Shown: positions 1 to 5,830, counted from the stretch's first letter. The stretch is DNA of 6,528 nucleotides from Desulfitobacterium sp. (GCA_012799495.1 JAAZLD010000204.1:1-6528); one strand, 5' to 3'. Notes: generated from the sequence alone by a model not told the origin. A program made the numbers and translations.

Positions 1-1473
1 AACTACTCGCACGATATTGATAGGATTATCCTCATCTGGAACAGGTACTCCAATCAGAGATTTTTCCATTGGGCCTAATTGTCCTTGAGCATCTTTTGGT
101 GAGAAAAGCCAAGTTGTTGGCACAACCATTTGATAGTTTTCCGTTACATGATCTTTAATTTTAATCCAGTGACCTAAAGCACCCCGGGGTACTTCTGTTA
201 ACCCTATACCTTGAGCGGCGTATGGAGGATTCCAATGGTCAGTATCATGAATTCTTAATCCTTTGACCATTTCTCTTTCTAGATCGTCTAACCAGTTAAG
301 CATATCTTTGGATAAAATCATGGCTTCATAAGCACGAGCAGCATGGCGTGCTACAACCCCAGGTTTCATATTATATTTAGCAATAATCTCCATAAGGCCT
401 TTTGGCTGTTTAACTAACATTCGTGCTAAAGGTCCAACTTCTATGGGTTTGCCATCATAACGAGGGGCTTTAATGAAAGTATATGCATCTTTTCTTTCTA
501 GGTCAGGAATAGTATCTTGGTCAAAAGGATGATCGCCCTTCTCACGATCTTTATACCAGGCATAAGTAACCTGCTCAGTAACTTTACTTTCATCTACAGA
601 CATAATATTAGAAAGATTATTATCATAAATAACTCCAGGAGGTATGAAGAAATCTTTTCCTTCATCATCTTGACCAAAGGCACCGTAGGAGAGATAGTGA
701 CCATATCCCCCACCGAAACCAGATTGGGCTAAGGGCAATAATGGACCTGTACCAAAAGTTAATACATCTTGGAGGTAACTATTTTCTATAAAATCAATGA
801 GTTCTAATAAAATGGAACGATACTGTTCTACTACTTCAATATTAGGTAATATTGTTACTCCGCCTACTACAATTGAGGATTGGTGAGGTTGTTTTCCGGC
901 AAATAAAGCAGACATTTTCTTAGCTTTAGCTTGCATTTCTAAAGCTTTTAAATAGTTTGCTACAGCATGAGTTACTAACTCTGGATCGTTGACACAATAT
1001 TCATCTGGTTCATAGCGAGGTGTTAATGGTGCTGTGTCACCAGCTTCAATCAGCATTTTTATCTTATCTTTTACCCTTAAAAGTCTTGGATCGGAGCCTT
1101 GATACTTGGCTATTGCAGTAATATCTAAATAGTCTAAGGCACTTAAATGATAAAAATGTAACATAGCATCATGTAGCCACATAGCAGCATTGATAAGGTT
1201 GCGAATTATACGGCCTCCTGCCGGAACTACTGCACCAAAGGCGTCATCTAAACATAAAGAAGCAGCCCACCCATGTGCACTAGCACAAACTCCACAGCTT
1301 CTCTCAGTAACATAAACTGCATCACGGGGATCCCTGTCAACTAATAAAGGTTCTAATCCCCTATACATAGTACCGATGGAGCGAGCATCGGTAACAACAC
1401 CATTTGTAACTTCTACTTCTACTCTTAAGTGACCTTCAATCCTAGTCACTGGATCGATAACGACTTTACCCAT
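1..1473 (-). CDS. hyaB: [NiFe] hydrogenase large subunit, group 1 type (C-terminus cut by window edge)
   Basis: Catalytic subunit of a membrane-bound uptake-type [NiFe] hydrogenase; it holds the Ni-Fe(CN)2CO centre that oxidises H2 (reversibly) to protons and electrons. Seen: 491 uninterrupted codons with the N-terminal DPVTRIEGHLRVEVEV signature (residues 7-22), RGLEPLLVDRDPRDA (38-52) and the first metal-binding motif ERSCGVCASAH, giving Ni/Fe ligands Cys60 and Cys63 and conserved His67. Later family blocks include ARHAARAYEA and EVPRGALGHW. The readable part ends ...NPINIVRVV, which in this family lies just before the second motif DPCxxCxxH, so only some 15-30 residues should be missing; that motif and any C-terminal maturation peptide are not visible. 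The ATG has AAGGAGGA seven bases upstream, overlapping the end of the small-subunit gene; the gap between genes is 3 bp, so the two are one operon. The subunit has no signal peptide and should be co-exported with the small subunit. hyaB is used as a generic name; hupL/hydB are equivalents. Confidence 0.5.
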   Translation of the reverse strand, partial: MGKVVIDPVTRIEGHLRVEVEVTNGVVTDARSIGTMYRGLEPLLVDRDPRDAVYVTERSCGVCASAHGWAASLCLDDAFGAVVPAGGRIIRNLINAAMWLHDAMLHFYHLSALDYLDITAIAKYQGSDPRLLRVKDKIKMLIEAGDTAPLTPRYEPDEYCVNDPELVTHAVANYLKALEMQAKAKKMSALFAGKQPHQSSIVVGGVTILPNIEVVEQYRSILLELIDFIENSYLQDVLTFGTGPLLPLAQSGFGGGYGHYLSYGAFGQDDEGKDFFIPPGVIYDNNLSNIMSVDESKVTEQVTYAWYKDREKGDHPFDQDTIPDLERKDAYTFIKAPRYDGKPIEVGPLARMLVKQPKGLMEIIAKYNMKPGVVARHAARAYEAMILSKDMLNWLDDLEREMVKGLRIHDTDHWNPPYAAQGIGLTEVPRGALGHWIKIKDHVTENYQMVVPTTWLFSPKDAQGQLGPMEKSLIGVPVPDEDNPINIVRVV

Positions 1474-1476
1474 CTA

Positions 1477-2565
1477 TTAGTCCTCCTTTTCCTGCTCAGA
1501 GTCATTGTTTTTAAGTCTTCCGCTGGCAACAGTAGCAACTAGATGAGCACCGAGTCCAACTGCAGTAGCTCCACCTACTACAACACCGATGGTATCAGCA
1601 TTGACCTGTCCAATACCGGGAAGTTTAAAGTTTTCTTGTTTCGAGTAAAGAGGGCTAAATTGCCCGTAAAAATCCGCTTCAGAACAGCCGGAGCAAGGAG
1701 AACCAGCGTTTATACAGAAGTTAGCATTATCATTCCACCAAACTTGAGCGCAATCTGTATAAGTCTTCGGACCTTTACATCCTTTAAGAAGGAGGCAATA
1801 GTCTTTTTGAGCAGGGTCATTCCAATCTTCCAGGAAATTACCCATTTCAAACTGACCCCTGCGAGGACAATTATCATGGAGTAGTTTTCCATAGTAAGCT
1901 ATAGGACGAGCTTGTTCATCAAGTTCAGGTACTTCATTAAAGGTTAAGTAATAAAAGAGAGTACCGATAAGAGTATTAGGCTTTACTGGACAACAAGGAA
2001 GATTGATTACTGGAGTAGAAATATTGTTTTTCTCTAAAAGTTCTCTAATACCGATAGGAGCGATTTCACATGCACCAGGAATACCGGCTCCATCAGTAGC
2101 ACAACTTCCAACACAGATTACTGCTTGGGCTTTGGAAGCGGCTTCTAAAACGGTCTCTCGGAAGGGAACCCCTCCAACCATACAGTAAGCATCTGTTTCT
2201 GCTGAAGCAGGAACAGAGCCTTCAACGATCAGAATGAAGTCTTCGTTGAGAGTGTCTTTATAGGCTTGTTCAGCTACATGACCAGATGCAGCCATAATGG
2301 TTTCATGGTAACGGATAGACAAAGTATCAAGAATTAATGATTCAATAGAGGGATTTAAGGTTGCTAATAAAGATTCGCTACAGCCTGTGCATTCCATACC
2401 ATGAAGCCAAATAACTGGCGGTTTGTTCATAGCTGACTCTACAGCCTGAGCTACTTTAGGGGTCATGAGTTCAGGAAGTCCAAGGGCAGCTGTAGTGGCA
2501 GCCATGAGCTTCATGAAATCACGCCGACTAACCCCGTGGGATAAAAAAGCATCCGTTTTTCCCAT
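1477..2565 (-). CDS. hyaA: [NiFe] hydrogenase small subunit, Tat-exported, iron-sulfur
   Basis: Electron-transfer subunit of the hydrogenase; three iron-sulfur clusters carry electrons from the Ni-Fe site to a membrane partner. From the ATG at 2565 it is 362 aa. A twin-arginine signal (SRRDFMK, Arg14-Arg15) is followed by an Ala-rich stretch and an AQA cleavage site (39-41). Proximal cluster ligands: Cys59, Cys62, Cys155, Cys192. Distal cluster: His230, Cys233, Cys257, Cys263. Medial cluster: Cys272, Cys291, Cys294, plus Cys284 where the classical enzyme has proline, so a [4Fe-4S] medial cluster is inferred. The two extra proximal cysteines of O2-tolerant enzymes are absent (CTGCSE; CATDGA). 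Residues about 325-347 form a C-terminal membrane anchor, then a charged tail, as in enzymes that dock on cytochrome b. Start choice: GGAGGT lies 7 bases before the ATG at 2565, while an in-frame ATG at 2580, five codons upstream, has no good site. Confidence 0.5.
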   Translation of the reverse strand: MGKTDAFLSHGVSRRDFMKLMAATTAALGLPELMTPKVAQAVESAMNKPPVIWLHGMECTGCSESLLATLNPSIESLILDTLSIRYHETIMAASGHVAEQAYKDTLNEDFILIVEGSVPASAETDAYCMVGGVPFRETVLEAASKAQAVICVGSCATDGAGIPGACEIAPIGIRELLEKNNISTPVINLPCCPVKPNTLIGTLFYYLTFNEVPELDEQARPIAYYGKLLHDNCPRRGQFEMGNFLEDWNDPAQKDYCLLLKGCKGPKTYTDCAQVWWNDNANFCINAGSPCSGCSEADFYGQFSPLYSKQENFKLPGIGQVNADTIGVVVGGATAVGLGAHLVATVASGRLKNNDSEQEKED

Positions 2566-2572
2566 TTTTAAT

Positions 2573-2578
2573 ACCTCC
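2573..2578 (-). promoter_or_regulatory. Ribosome binding site that decides the hyaA start
   Basis: On the minus strand GGAGGT is followed by 7 bases and ATG (2565-2563). It overlaps the alternative upstream ATG (2580-2578), whose own upstream sequence (ctaaggt) is a poor Shine-Dalgarno match. This favours the shorter protein, starting MGKTDAF. Confidence 0.5.
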
Positions 2579-2580
2579 AT

Positions 2581-2598
2581 ACCTTAGATTTATAAGGT
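2581..2598 (-). repeat. 18-bp inverted repeat in the hydrogenase leader
   Basis: ACCTTA and TAAGGT are perfect 6-bp arms around a 6-base centre, ending 15 bases upstream of the chosen hyaA start and just before its ribosome binding site. It could be an operator or a small leader hairpin. The stem is short and AT-rich, so it may be chance. Confidence 0.5.
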
Positions 2599-2603
2599 TT
2601 CTA

Positions 2604-2620
2604 ATCTATAGTGATCTATA
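2604..2620 (-). repeat. Two direct repeats one helical turn apart upstream of hyaA
   Basis: ATCTATA occurs at 2604-2610 and 2614-2620 (TATAGAT on the coding strand), 10 bp apart, so both copies face the same side of the helix. They lie next to the candidate -10 box at 2627-2632, where a transcription factor would affect transcription. No known regulator motif is recognised. Confidence 0.5.
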
Positions 2621-2626
2621 TTCTTT

Positions 2627-2632
2627 ATTATA
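2627..2632 (-). promoter_or_regulatory. Candidate -10 box for the hydrogenase operon
   Basis: A perfect TATAAT on the minus strand, 62 bases upstream of the chosen hyaA start. No good -35 hexamer sits 16-18 bases upstream; the nearest partial match, TTGTAG at 2654-2659, is 21 bases away. If real, the promoter probably needs an activator or uses another sigma factor. In this AT-rich spacer a chance TATAAT is quite possible. Confidence 0.5.
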
Positions 2633-2729
2633 AGAAAAAATCCTTCAAAATTTCTACAATTTTTAGATTTTTCAGAATAAAGGAAAGTACTCACGAGCGA
2701 CAAAAGGGTTTTTACTAATATAAAATCTC

Positions 2730-2761
2730 TTTTAGAAGTATTCTGGCGAATACTTCTAAAA
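2730..2761. repeat. Perfect 14-bp inverted repeat with 4-base loop
   Basis: The arms at 2730-2743 and 2748-2761 (TTTTAGAAGTATTC and its exact complement) flank TGGC. On neither strand is the stem followed by a continuous T-run, so it is not a canonical terminator. It lies after the dac terminator and before the candidate hydrogenase promoter. It could be a regulator's operator, a processing or RNA-stability hairpin, or a back-up terminator. Confidence 0.5.
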
Positions 2762-2784
2762 TTAAGTAAAAGAAGTAAAAAGAT

Positions 2785-2820
2785 AAGAGGGAGAATCCCA
2801 TGTCTTGGAATTTCCCTCTT
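2785..2820 (-). terminator. Rho-independent terminator of the degV-dac operon
   Basis: On the minus strand the arms AAGAGGGA (2820-2813) and TCCCTCTT (2792-2785) pair perfectly. The stem extends inward with two mismatches to a second TCC/GGA block around an 8-base loop. It is followed by ATCTTTTTAC, a usable though interrupted T-run. It begins 72 bases after the dac stop codon, as expected for the end of that transcript. Confidence 0.5.
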
Positions 2821-2892
2821 TGGAATTTTATATTTACAATTCTTTGGATTATTATTTTTCTCTTTAAAAATATGATATATTAACGCAAATGT

Positions 2893-4152
2893 TTAGCGGA
2901 TAGGAGGTCGGTTTCTTTTTATCCTTGCTCTTTCTTTCCTTCTGGCATTATGTTTTTTTTGATTAGCTACTCCAAAAAGTATCCCACCGCTAAAAATTAA
3001 AGATAATCCAAAAACTAACCCTAGGGACGTTTTTTCATCCTCTAAAAAAGGAGCCTCTACAGATCTATCTGCTACAAGTGGCACTGAGGTAAGTTTTTCA
3101 TCACCTTCCCAGATATCCAAATGAGTAATAATTTGACCTGCTTTGACTTCCGTAAACTCTTCTGAAAAAGGTAATATTTTTATGGTTGGTTTGCTTAAAG
3201 AATTATCACTTTTTTCTGTAATAAAAATATCTTCCTCAACTATGAGATTGACAGTCTCATCATGAACCTGAATTTGGTGAAGAGTCTCCCCTGCCTTATG
3301 ATATGCTTTGGTACTGAATTGCTCAAAACCATAATCTAATAAAGCTTGCATATCCGTATACATTGCTTTGCCAGGGGATTTGAGAATTACACCAATCAGA
3401 TCCCGTCCATCTCGGGATGCTGAGGCCACTAAACAATTACCAGCTGCCGATGTATAACCTGTTTTCATTCCAGTAATTGTTGGATCTCGCCATAGTAGCT
3501 TGTTTTCGTTAAACATCTCGATGGGAACATCCTCTTTATCCCGAGGTATAACTTGGGACTTAGTAACAATAAACTCACGAAAAGTGGGATTAGCATAGGC
3601 TGCTTGAGCTATTCGAGCAAGGTCATGGGCTGTGGTTAAATGCCCTTCTTCTGTTAAACCACTGGGGTTTTTAAAGGTGGAATTTTTTAAGCCAAGTTCA
3701 CGAACTTTCTGGTTCATCAGATAAGTAAAGTTATCCATATCCCCTTGACCTATATGTTCGGCTATAGCTATAGCTGCATCATTAGCGGAATTAAGGAGCA
3801 AGGCATAGAGCATATCCTTTAAAGTAAGCTGTTCCCCAGGCTCTAGATAGATTCTGGTACCGTAACAAACTTTATAGTTTAACATGGTGTCGCTGGCGGT
3901 AACCATCTCATCTAGATCCCCATGCTCAATAGCTAAAAGACCTGTTAAAATTTTAGTGGTGCTAGCAGGGTTCATAAGTTTGTCCCCGTTTTTACTAAAA
4001 AGGGTCTGCCCAGATTGAACATCGATTAAATAAGCTGCTTCCCCAGTGATATTAGGTGGTAAATTTGGACTAGCATTTACTTTAGAATGGGATAATGGTA
4101 GTACTAAGGTAAAAACTAAAAATATAATGACTATTCTATAATTATACTTCAA
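2893..4152 (-). CDS. D-alanyl-D-alanine carboxypeptidase (peptidase S11, PBP5/DacF family)
   Basis: Serine DD-carboxypeptidase that removes the terminal D-Ala from peptidoglycan stem peptides outside the membrane, limiting cross-linking; a low-molecular-mass penicillin-binding protein. Seen: 419 aa, a signal peptide (1-28, hydrophobic core 8-20, cleavage after VNA), then an S11 catalytic domain at about 35-265 with all three motifs: Ser64-Thr-Thr-Lys67, Ser122-Ala-Asn124 and Lys230-Thr-Gly232. Residues about 275-365 fit the PBP5 C-terminal beta domain. A predicted membrane helix at about 376-394 is followed by a strongly basic tail (14 Lys or Arg in the last 21 residues), so it is anchored by a true transmembrane segment and not only an amphipathic helix. 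The start is TTG, needed for the signal peptide because the next Met is residue 60; the site upstream is a G-run (GGGGGA). It lies 12 bp after degV, so co-transcription is likely. Which dac paralogue it is cannot be decided. Confidence 0.5.
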   Translation of the reverse strand: MKYNYRIVIIFLVFTLVLPLSHSKVNASPNLPPNITGEAAYLIDVQSGQTLFSKNGDKLMNPASTTKILTGLLAIEHGDLDEMVTASDTMLNYKVCYGTRIYLEPGEQLTLKDMLYALLLNSANDAAIAIAEHIGQGDMDNFTYLMNQKVRELGLKNSTFKNPSGLTEEGHLTTAHDLARIAQAAYANPTFREFIVTKSQVIPRDKEDVPIEMFNENKLLWRDPTITGMKTGYTSAAGNCLVASASRDGRDLIGVILKSPGKAMYTDMQALLDYGFEQFSTKAYHKAGETLHQIQVHDETVNLIVEEDIFITEKSDNSLSKPTIKILPFSEEFTEVKAGQIITHLDIWEGDEKLTSVPLVADRSVEAPFLEDEKTSLGLVFGLSLIFSGGILFGVANQKKHNARRKERARIKRNRPPIR

Positions 4153-4164
4153 AGGGATCCCCCG

Positions 4165-5010
4165 CTATCGTTGATAAAATAAAGCAATTGTTTTAGGTCC
4201 AGTATGACTACCTACTACACATCCAATATCACTTATTATTACATCTTTGATGGGAAGAGCTTTCTTAATATCATCAGCTAACTGTTTTGCTTCATCTAAG
4301 CAAGCAGAATGGGAAATTCCAATAACTTGCTCTTCAGGCTTACGAATCTCTTCTTTTATCAAATCCAATAATTTCCGCAAGGAAGCTTTACGGGAACGTA
4401 CTTTTGCCAAAGGCTCAATACGACCCTCTGAGGTAATATGGAGAATAGGTTTTACATCTAATAGACCACCGATAAAACCTGCTGTCTTACTAACACGTCC
4501 ACCTTTTACTAAGTATTCTAGGGTATCTAAAGTAAATACATAACGGATTTCTCGACGGACTTGTATGATTTTCTTTTCTGCTTCATCCCAAGATTGAGCT
4601 TCTTGTAATATTTTATTAGATTTAAGAGCAAGCAATCCGTAACCTAAGGATGCTCCTAAACTATCAATTACGTGAACCTTATCTGGTTGGCTACAAATAT
4701 CACGGACCATCTGAGCTGTGCTATATGTAGAACTTAAACCTGAGGAAAGATGAATAGCCACAACCTCTTTTCCTTGGGCAAGGATCTTCTCATAAGTTTC
4801 TTGTAATACCGCTGGGTTAGGCTGGGATGTTTTTGGCAATTCTTTAAAAGTGGGAAAACGAGGATAGAATTCTTCCGGAAAAATATCCACACCCTCATTA
4901 TATGTATTACCTTCTATACTAACAGGCATGGGAACTACGGTAATTCCTTCCTTATGACATAATTCTTTAGGTAAATCCGATGAGCTATCTACTACGAGAA
5001 CGTAACTCAT
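4165..5010 (-). CDS. DegV family fatty-acid-binding protein (FakB-like)
   Basis: DegV proteins bind one fatty acid; characterised members (FakB) present it to the kinase FakA, which makes acyl-phosphate for phospholipid synthesis. Seen: 281 aa, the usual length. The N-terminus is VVDSSSDLPKE (residues 6-16), followed by KTSQPNP (60-66) with the conserved Thr61-Ser62, HLSSGLSSTY (87-96), whose Ser-Ser-Gly contributes to carboxylate binding in the family, and the LEYLVKGGRVSKT block (164-176) with a following GGLLDVKPIL. The C-terminus has the typical HTGPKTIALFY (269-279). Start choice: the ATG at 5010 follows AAGGAGGG with a 5-base spacer. An in-frame ATG at 5073 would add 21 residues unlike the family and lacks a ribosome site. 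No fakA is in the window, so the kinase partner must be elsewhere if the role holds. First gene of a degV-dac pair; its ligand is unknown. Confidence 0.5.
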   Translation of the reverse strand: MSYVLVVDSSSDLPKELCHKEGITVVPMPVSIEGNTYNEGVDIFPEEFYPRFPTFKELPKTSQPNPAVLQETYEKILAQGKEVVAIHLSSGLSSTYSTAQMVRDICSQPDKVHVIDSLGASLGYGLLALKSNKILQEAQSWDEAEKKIIQVRREIRYVFTLDTLEYLVKGGRVSKTAGFIGGLLDVKPILHITSEGRIEPLAKVRSRKASLRKLLDLIKEEIRKPEEQVIGISHSACLDEAKQLADDIKKALPIKDVIISDIGCVVGSHTGPKTIALFYQR

Positions 5011-5015
5011 TTTTT

Positions 5016-5023
5016 CCCTCCTT
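5016..5023 (-). promoter_or_regulatory. Ribosome binding site that decides the degV start
   Basis: On the minus strand AAGGAGGG is followed by AAAAA and ATG (5010-5008). This fixes the start at MSYVLVVDSS and excludes the longer in-frame reading from 5073. Confidence 0.5.
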
Positions 5024-5084
5024 AAATCATAATGAAGTATATTATTCGTGAAAGTCACTTTTATTTCCTGCAATGTCTAAAATT

Positions 5085-5111
5085 AAAAAAAGCCCACTTT
5101 CGCGGGCTTTT
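5085..5111 (-). terminator. Rho-independent terminator after the 46-aa gene
   Basis: On the minus strand AAAAGCCC (5111-5104) pairs with GGGCTTTT (5095-5088), with an 8-base loop containing one further C-G pair. Seven T residues follow (5091-5085). It starts 17 bases after the stop of the small gene and should isolate it from degV. The plus strand has only four Ts after the stem, so activity in that direction would be weaker. Confidence 0.5.
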
Positions 5112-5128
5112 GACAAAAATATGTATGA

Positions 5129-5269
5129 TTACGCAACAACAGAAATTAAAGGATTTAGATCTTGAACAATAACATGATGATTTATCCTAGAGAGTAAAGA
5201 AGGAAGTTCGTCTTCATTAATGAAACGATAATTGACTTCTTCCCCTTCGACCCAAGTAACTAGGAACAT
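5129..5269 (-). CDS. Small hypothetical protein, 46 aa
   Basis: Not recognised. It runs from an ATG at 5269 to TAA and reads MFLVTWVEGEEVNYR at the N-terminus and ends VQDLNPLISVVA. It is acidic, with no signal peptide, membrane helix or cysteine. The alternating hydrophobic N-terminus followed by an acidic helix-like stretch (FINEDELPSLLSRI) and a second beta-like segment (HHVIVQDL) suggests a small folded alpha/beta protein. Support for a real gene: GGAGG seven bases before the ATG, a promoter-like sequence upstream (5363-5389), a striking inverted repeat in the leader, and a strong terminator 17 bases after the stop. Together these make a complete one-gene transcription unit, which is unlikely for a random short frame. 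Function is unknown. Confidence 0.5.
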   Translation of the reverse strand: MFLVTWVEGEEVNYRFINEDELPSLLSRINHHVIVQDLNPLISVVA

Positions 5270-5299
5270 AGGAATTCCTCCTTATCCTCAGCCATTTGG

Positions 5300-5331
5300 A
5301 CAATGTATACAATGTATCGTGTATACCTTGT
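5300..5331 (-). repeat. 12-bp inverted repeat with GTATAC cores in the leader of the 46-aa gene
   Basis: The arms 5300-5311 (ACAATGTATACA) and 5320-5331 (TGTATACCTTGT) match as inverted repeats at 11 of 12 positions, with an 8-base centre. Each arm has the self-complementary core GTATAC, 16 bp apart, as in a two-site operator. ACAATGTAT is also tandemly repeated at 5300-5308 and 5309-5317. It lies 31-62 bases upstream of the ATG, downstream of the predicted transcription start, so it could block transcription or form a leader hairpin. Confidence 0.5.
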
Positions 5332-5362
5332 ACTGTTTCTCTAGAATTATTTCAATAGTCAA

Positions 5363-5389
5363 ATATTATCATAGTCGAATATTCGTCAA
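5363..5389 (-). promoter_or_regulatory. Candidate promoter for the 46-aa gene
   Basis: On the minus strand TTGACG (5389-5384) and TAATAT (5368-5363) are 15 bases apart. The -10 box carries an extended TG (TGATAATAT), which can compensate for a short spacer. Transcription would start near 5355, giving a leader of about 85 bases that includes the inverted repeat at 5300-5331. The spacing is shorter than the preferred 17, so this is a moderate call. Confidence 0.5.
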
Positions 5390-5401
5390 TTTGCCCTTAT
5401 T

Positions 5402-5830
5402 TTATTCAGCTTTAGCCTTAAGGCTTTCTATTATCTTTTCAAATTGCTTCCAAATAGGTAAACTTCTTACGTCGGTACTCTTGCCCATTTTATCCACAAA
5501 AACATGGATAGTCTCCCCTTCTGCTAATAATTCCCCATCTCGCAGAACTTTATAATTAAAACGTAGTTTTCTAGAAGAAAAACTCTCTAAACTGGACTCG
5601 ATAATTAAATCGTCATCGTAATGTACAGGACGACGATAACGGCATGTAGCTTCAACTACAGCAGCAGCGACCCCTTGTTCTTCAAATACAGTATAGGGTA
5701 AACCAAGTTCCCTTAATAACTCTGCCCTTCCCACTTCAAACCAGATTAGATAATTAGAATGATAAACGATTCCCATTTGATCTGTTTCAGCATAACGAAC
5801 ACGGATGGGAGTTTGACTGGTAAAGATCAT
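5402..5830 (-). CDS. Acyl-CoA thioesterase, 4HBT superfamily (YbgC/FcbC type)
   Basis: Cytoplasmic hot-dog-fold thioesterase that hydrolyses acyl-CoA thioesters; the exact acyl substrate cannot be read from sequence. Seen: 142 aa, close to the family norm of 130-140. The signature RYAETDQMGIVYHSNYLIWFE (residues 12-32) has the catalytic Asp17 and the following GIVYHxNY block, then helix GRAELLRELGL (34-44). Strands with YRRPVHYDDDLIIES and FNYKVLRDGELLAEGETIHVFVD complete the single hot-dog domain. The ATG at 5830 follows AGGAGG with a 7-base spacer. There is no hairpin terminator directly after its stop, so read-through into the 46-aa gene is possible. It is divergent from the DUF896 gene, with 121 bp between starts. 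Family assignment is firm; physiological role (housekeeping CoA release or phospholipid-related) is not known. Confidence 0.5.
   Translation of the reverse strand: MIFTSQTPIRVRYAETDQMGIVYHSNYLIWFEVGRAELLRELGLPYTVFEEQGVAAAVVEATCRYRRPVHYDDDLIIESSLESFSSRKLRFNYKVLRDGELLAEGETIHVFVDKMGKSTDVRSLPIWKQFEKIIESLKAKAE

Larger units (their letters stand above)
2566..2892. other. Intergenic spacer between dac and the hydrogenase operon
   Basis: 327 bp, very AT-rich, with no convincing gene on either strand. On the minus strand, in order, it holds the dac terminator (2785-2820), a perfect 14-bp inverted repeat (2730-2761), a candidate -10 box (2627-2632), paired direct repeats (2604-2620) and an 18-bp dyad (2581-2598). 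On the plus strand there is one hydrophobic 27-codon micro-ORF (2800-2883), discussed as a finding and not called a gene. No tRNA, palindromic FNR box or mobile element is visible. Confidence 0.5.

Noticed and set aside
517..732. Plus-strand 71-codon open frame
   Set aside because: It is antisense to the hydrogenase large subunit, whose minus-strand frame is unbroken and fully family-like.
1543..2188. Open frames on the plus strand and in another minus frame across the small subunit gene
   Set aside because: They overlap the well-supported small subunit, have no good ribosome sites and show no recognisable domains.
4154..4161. GGGATCCC palindrome overlapping the dac ribosome site
   Set aside because: It is only 8 bp long and is an expected by-product of the G-rich ribosome site; it has too little pairing to count as a regulatory hairpin.
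4247..4543. Plus-strand 98-codon open frame
   Set aside because: It is a shadow of the DegV gene on the opposite strand.
5011..5073. N-terminal extension of DegV from the ATG at 5073
   Set aside because: The added 21 residues do not fit the family, and the ATG at 5010 has a textbook ribosome site.
5088..5111. Use of the GCCC/GGGC hairpin as a plus-strand terminator
   Set aside because: Only four Ts follow on the plus strand, and no plus-strand gene precedes it; the seven-T tail is on the minus strand.
5232..5555. Plus-strand 107-codon open frame across the thioesterase end and spacer
   Set aside because: It overlaps the conserved thioesterase and the minus-strand 46-aa gene, and low-complexity serine-rich composition and lack of a ribosome site argue against it.
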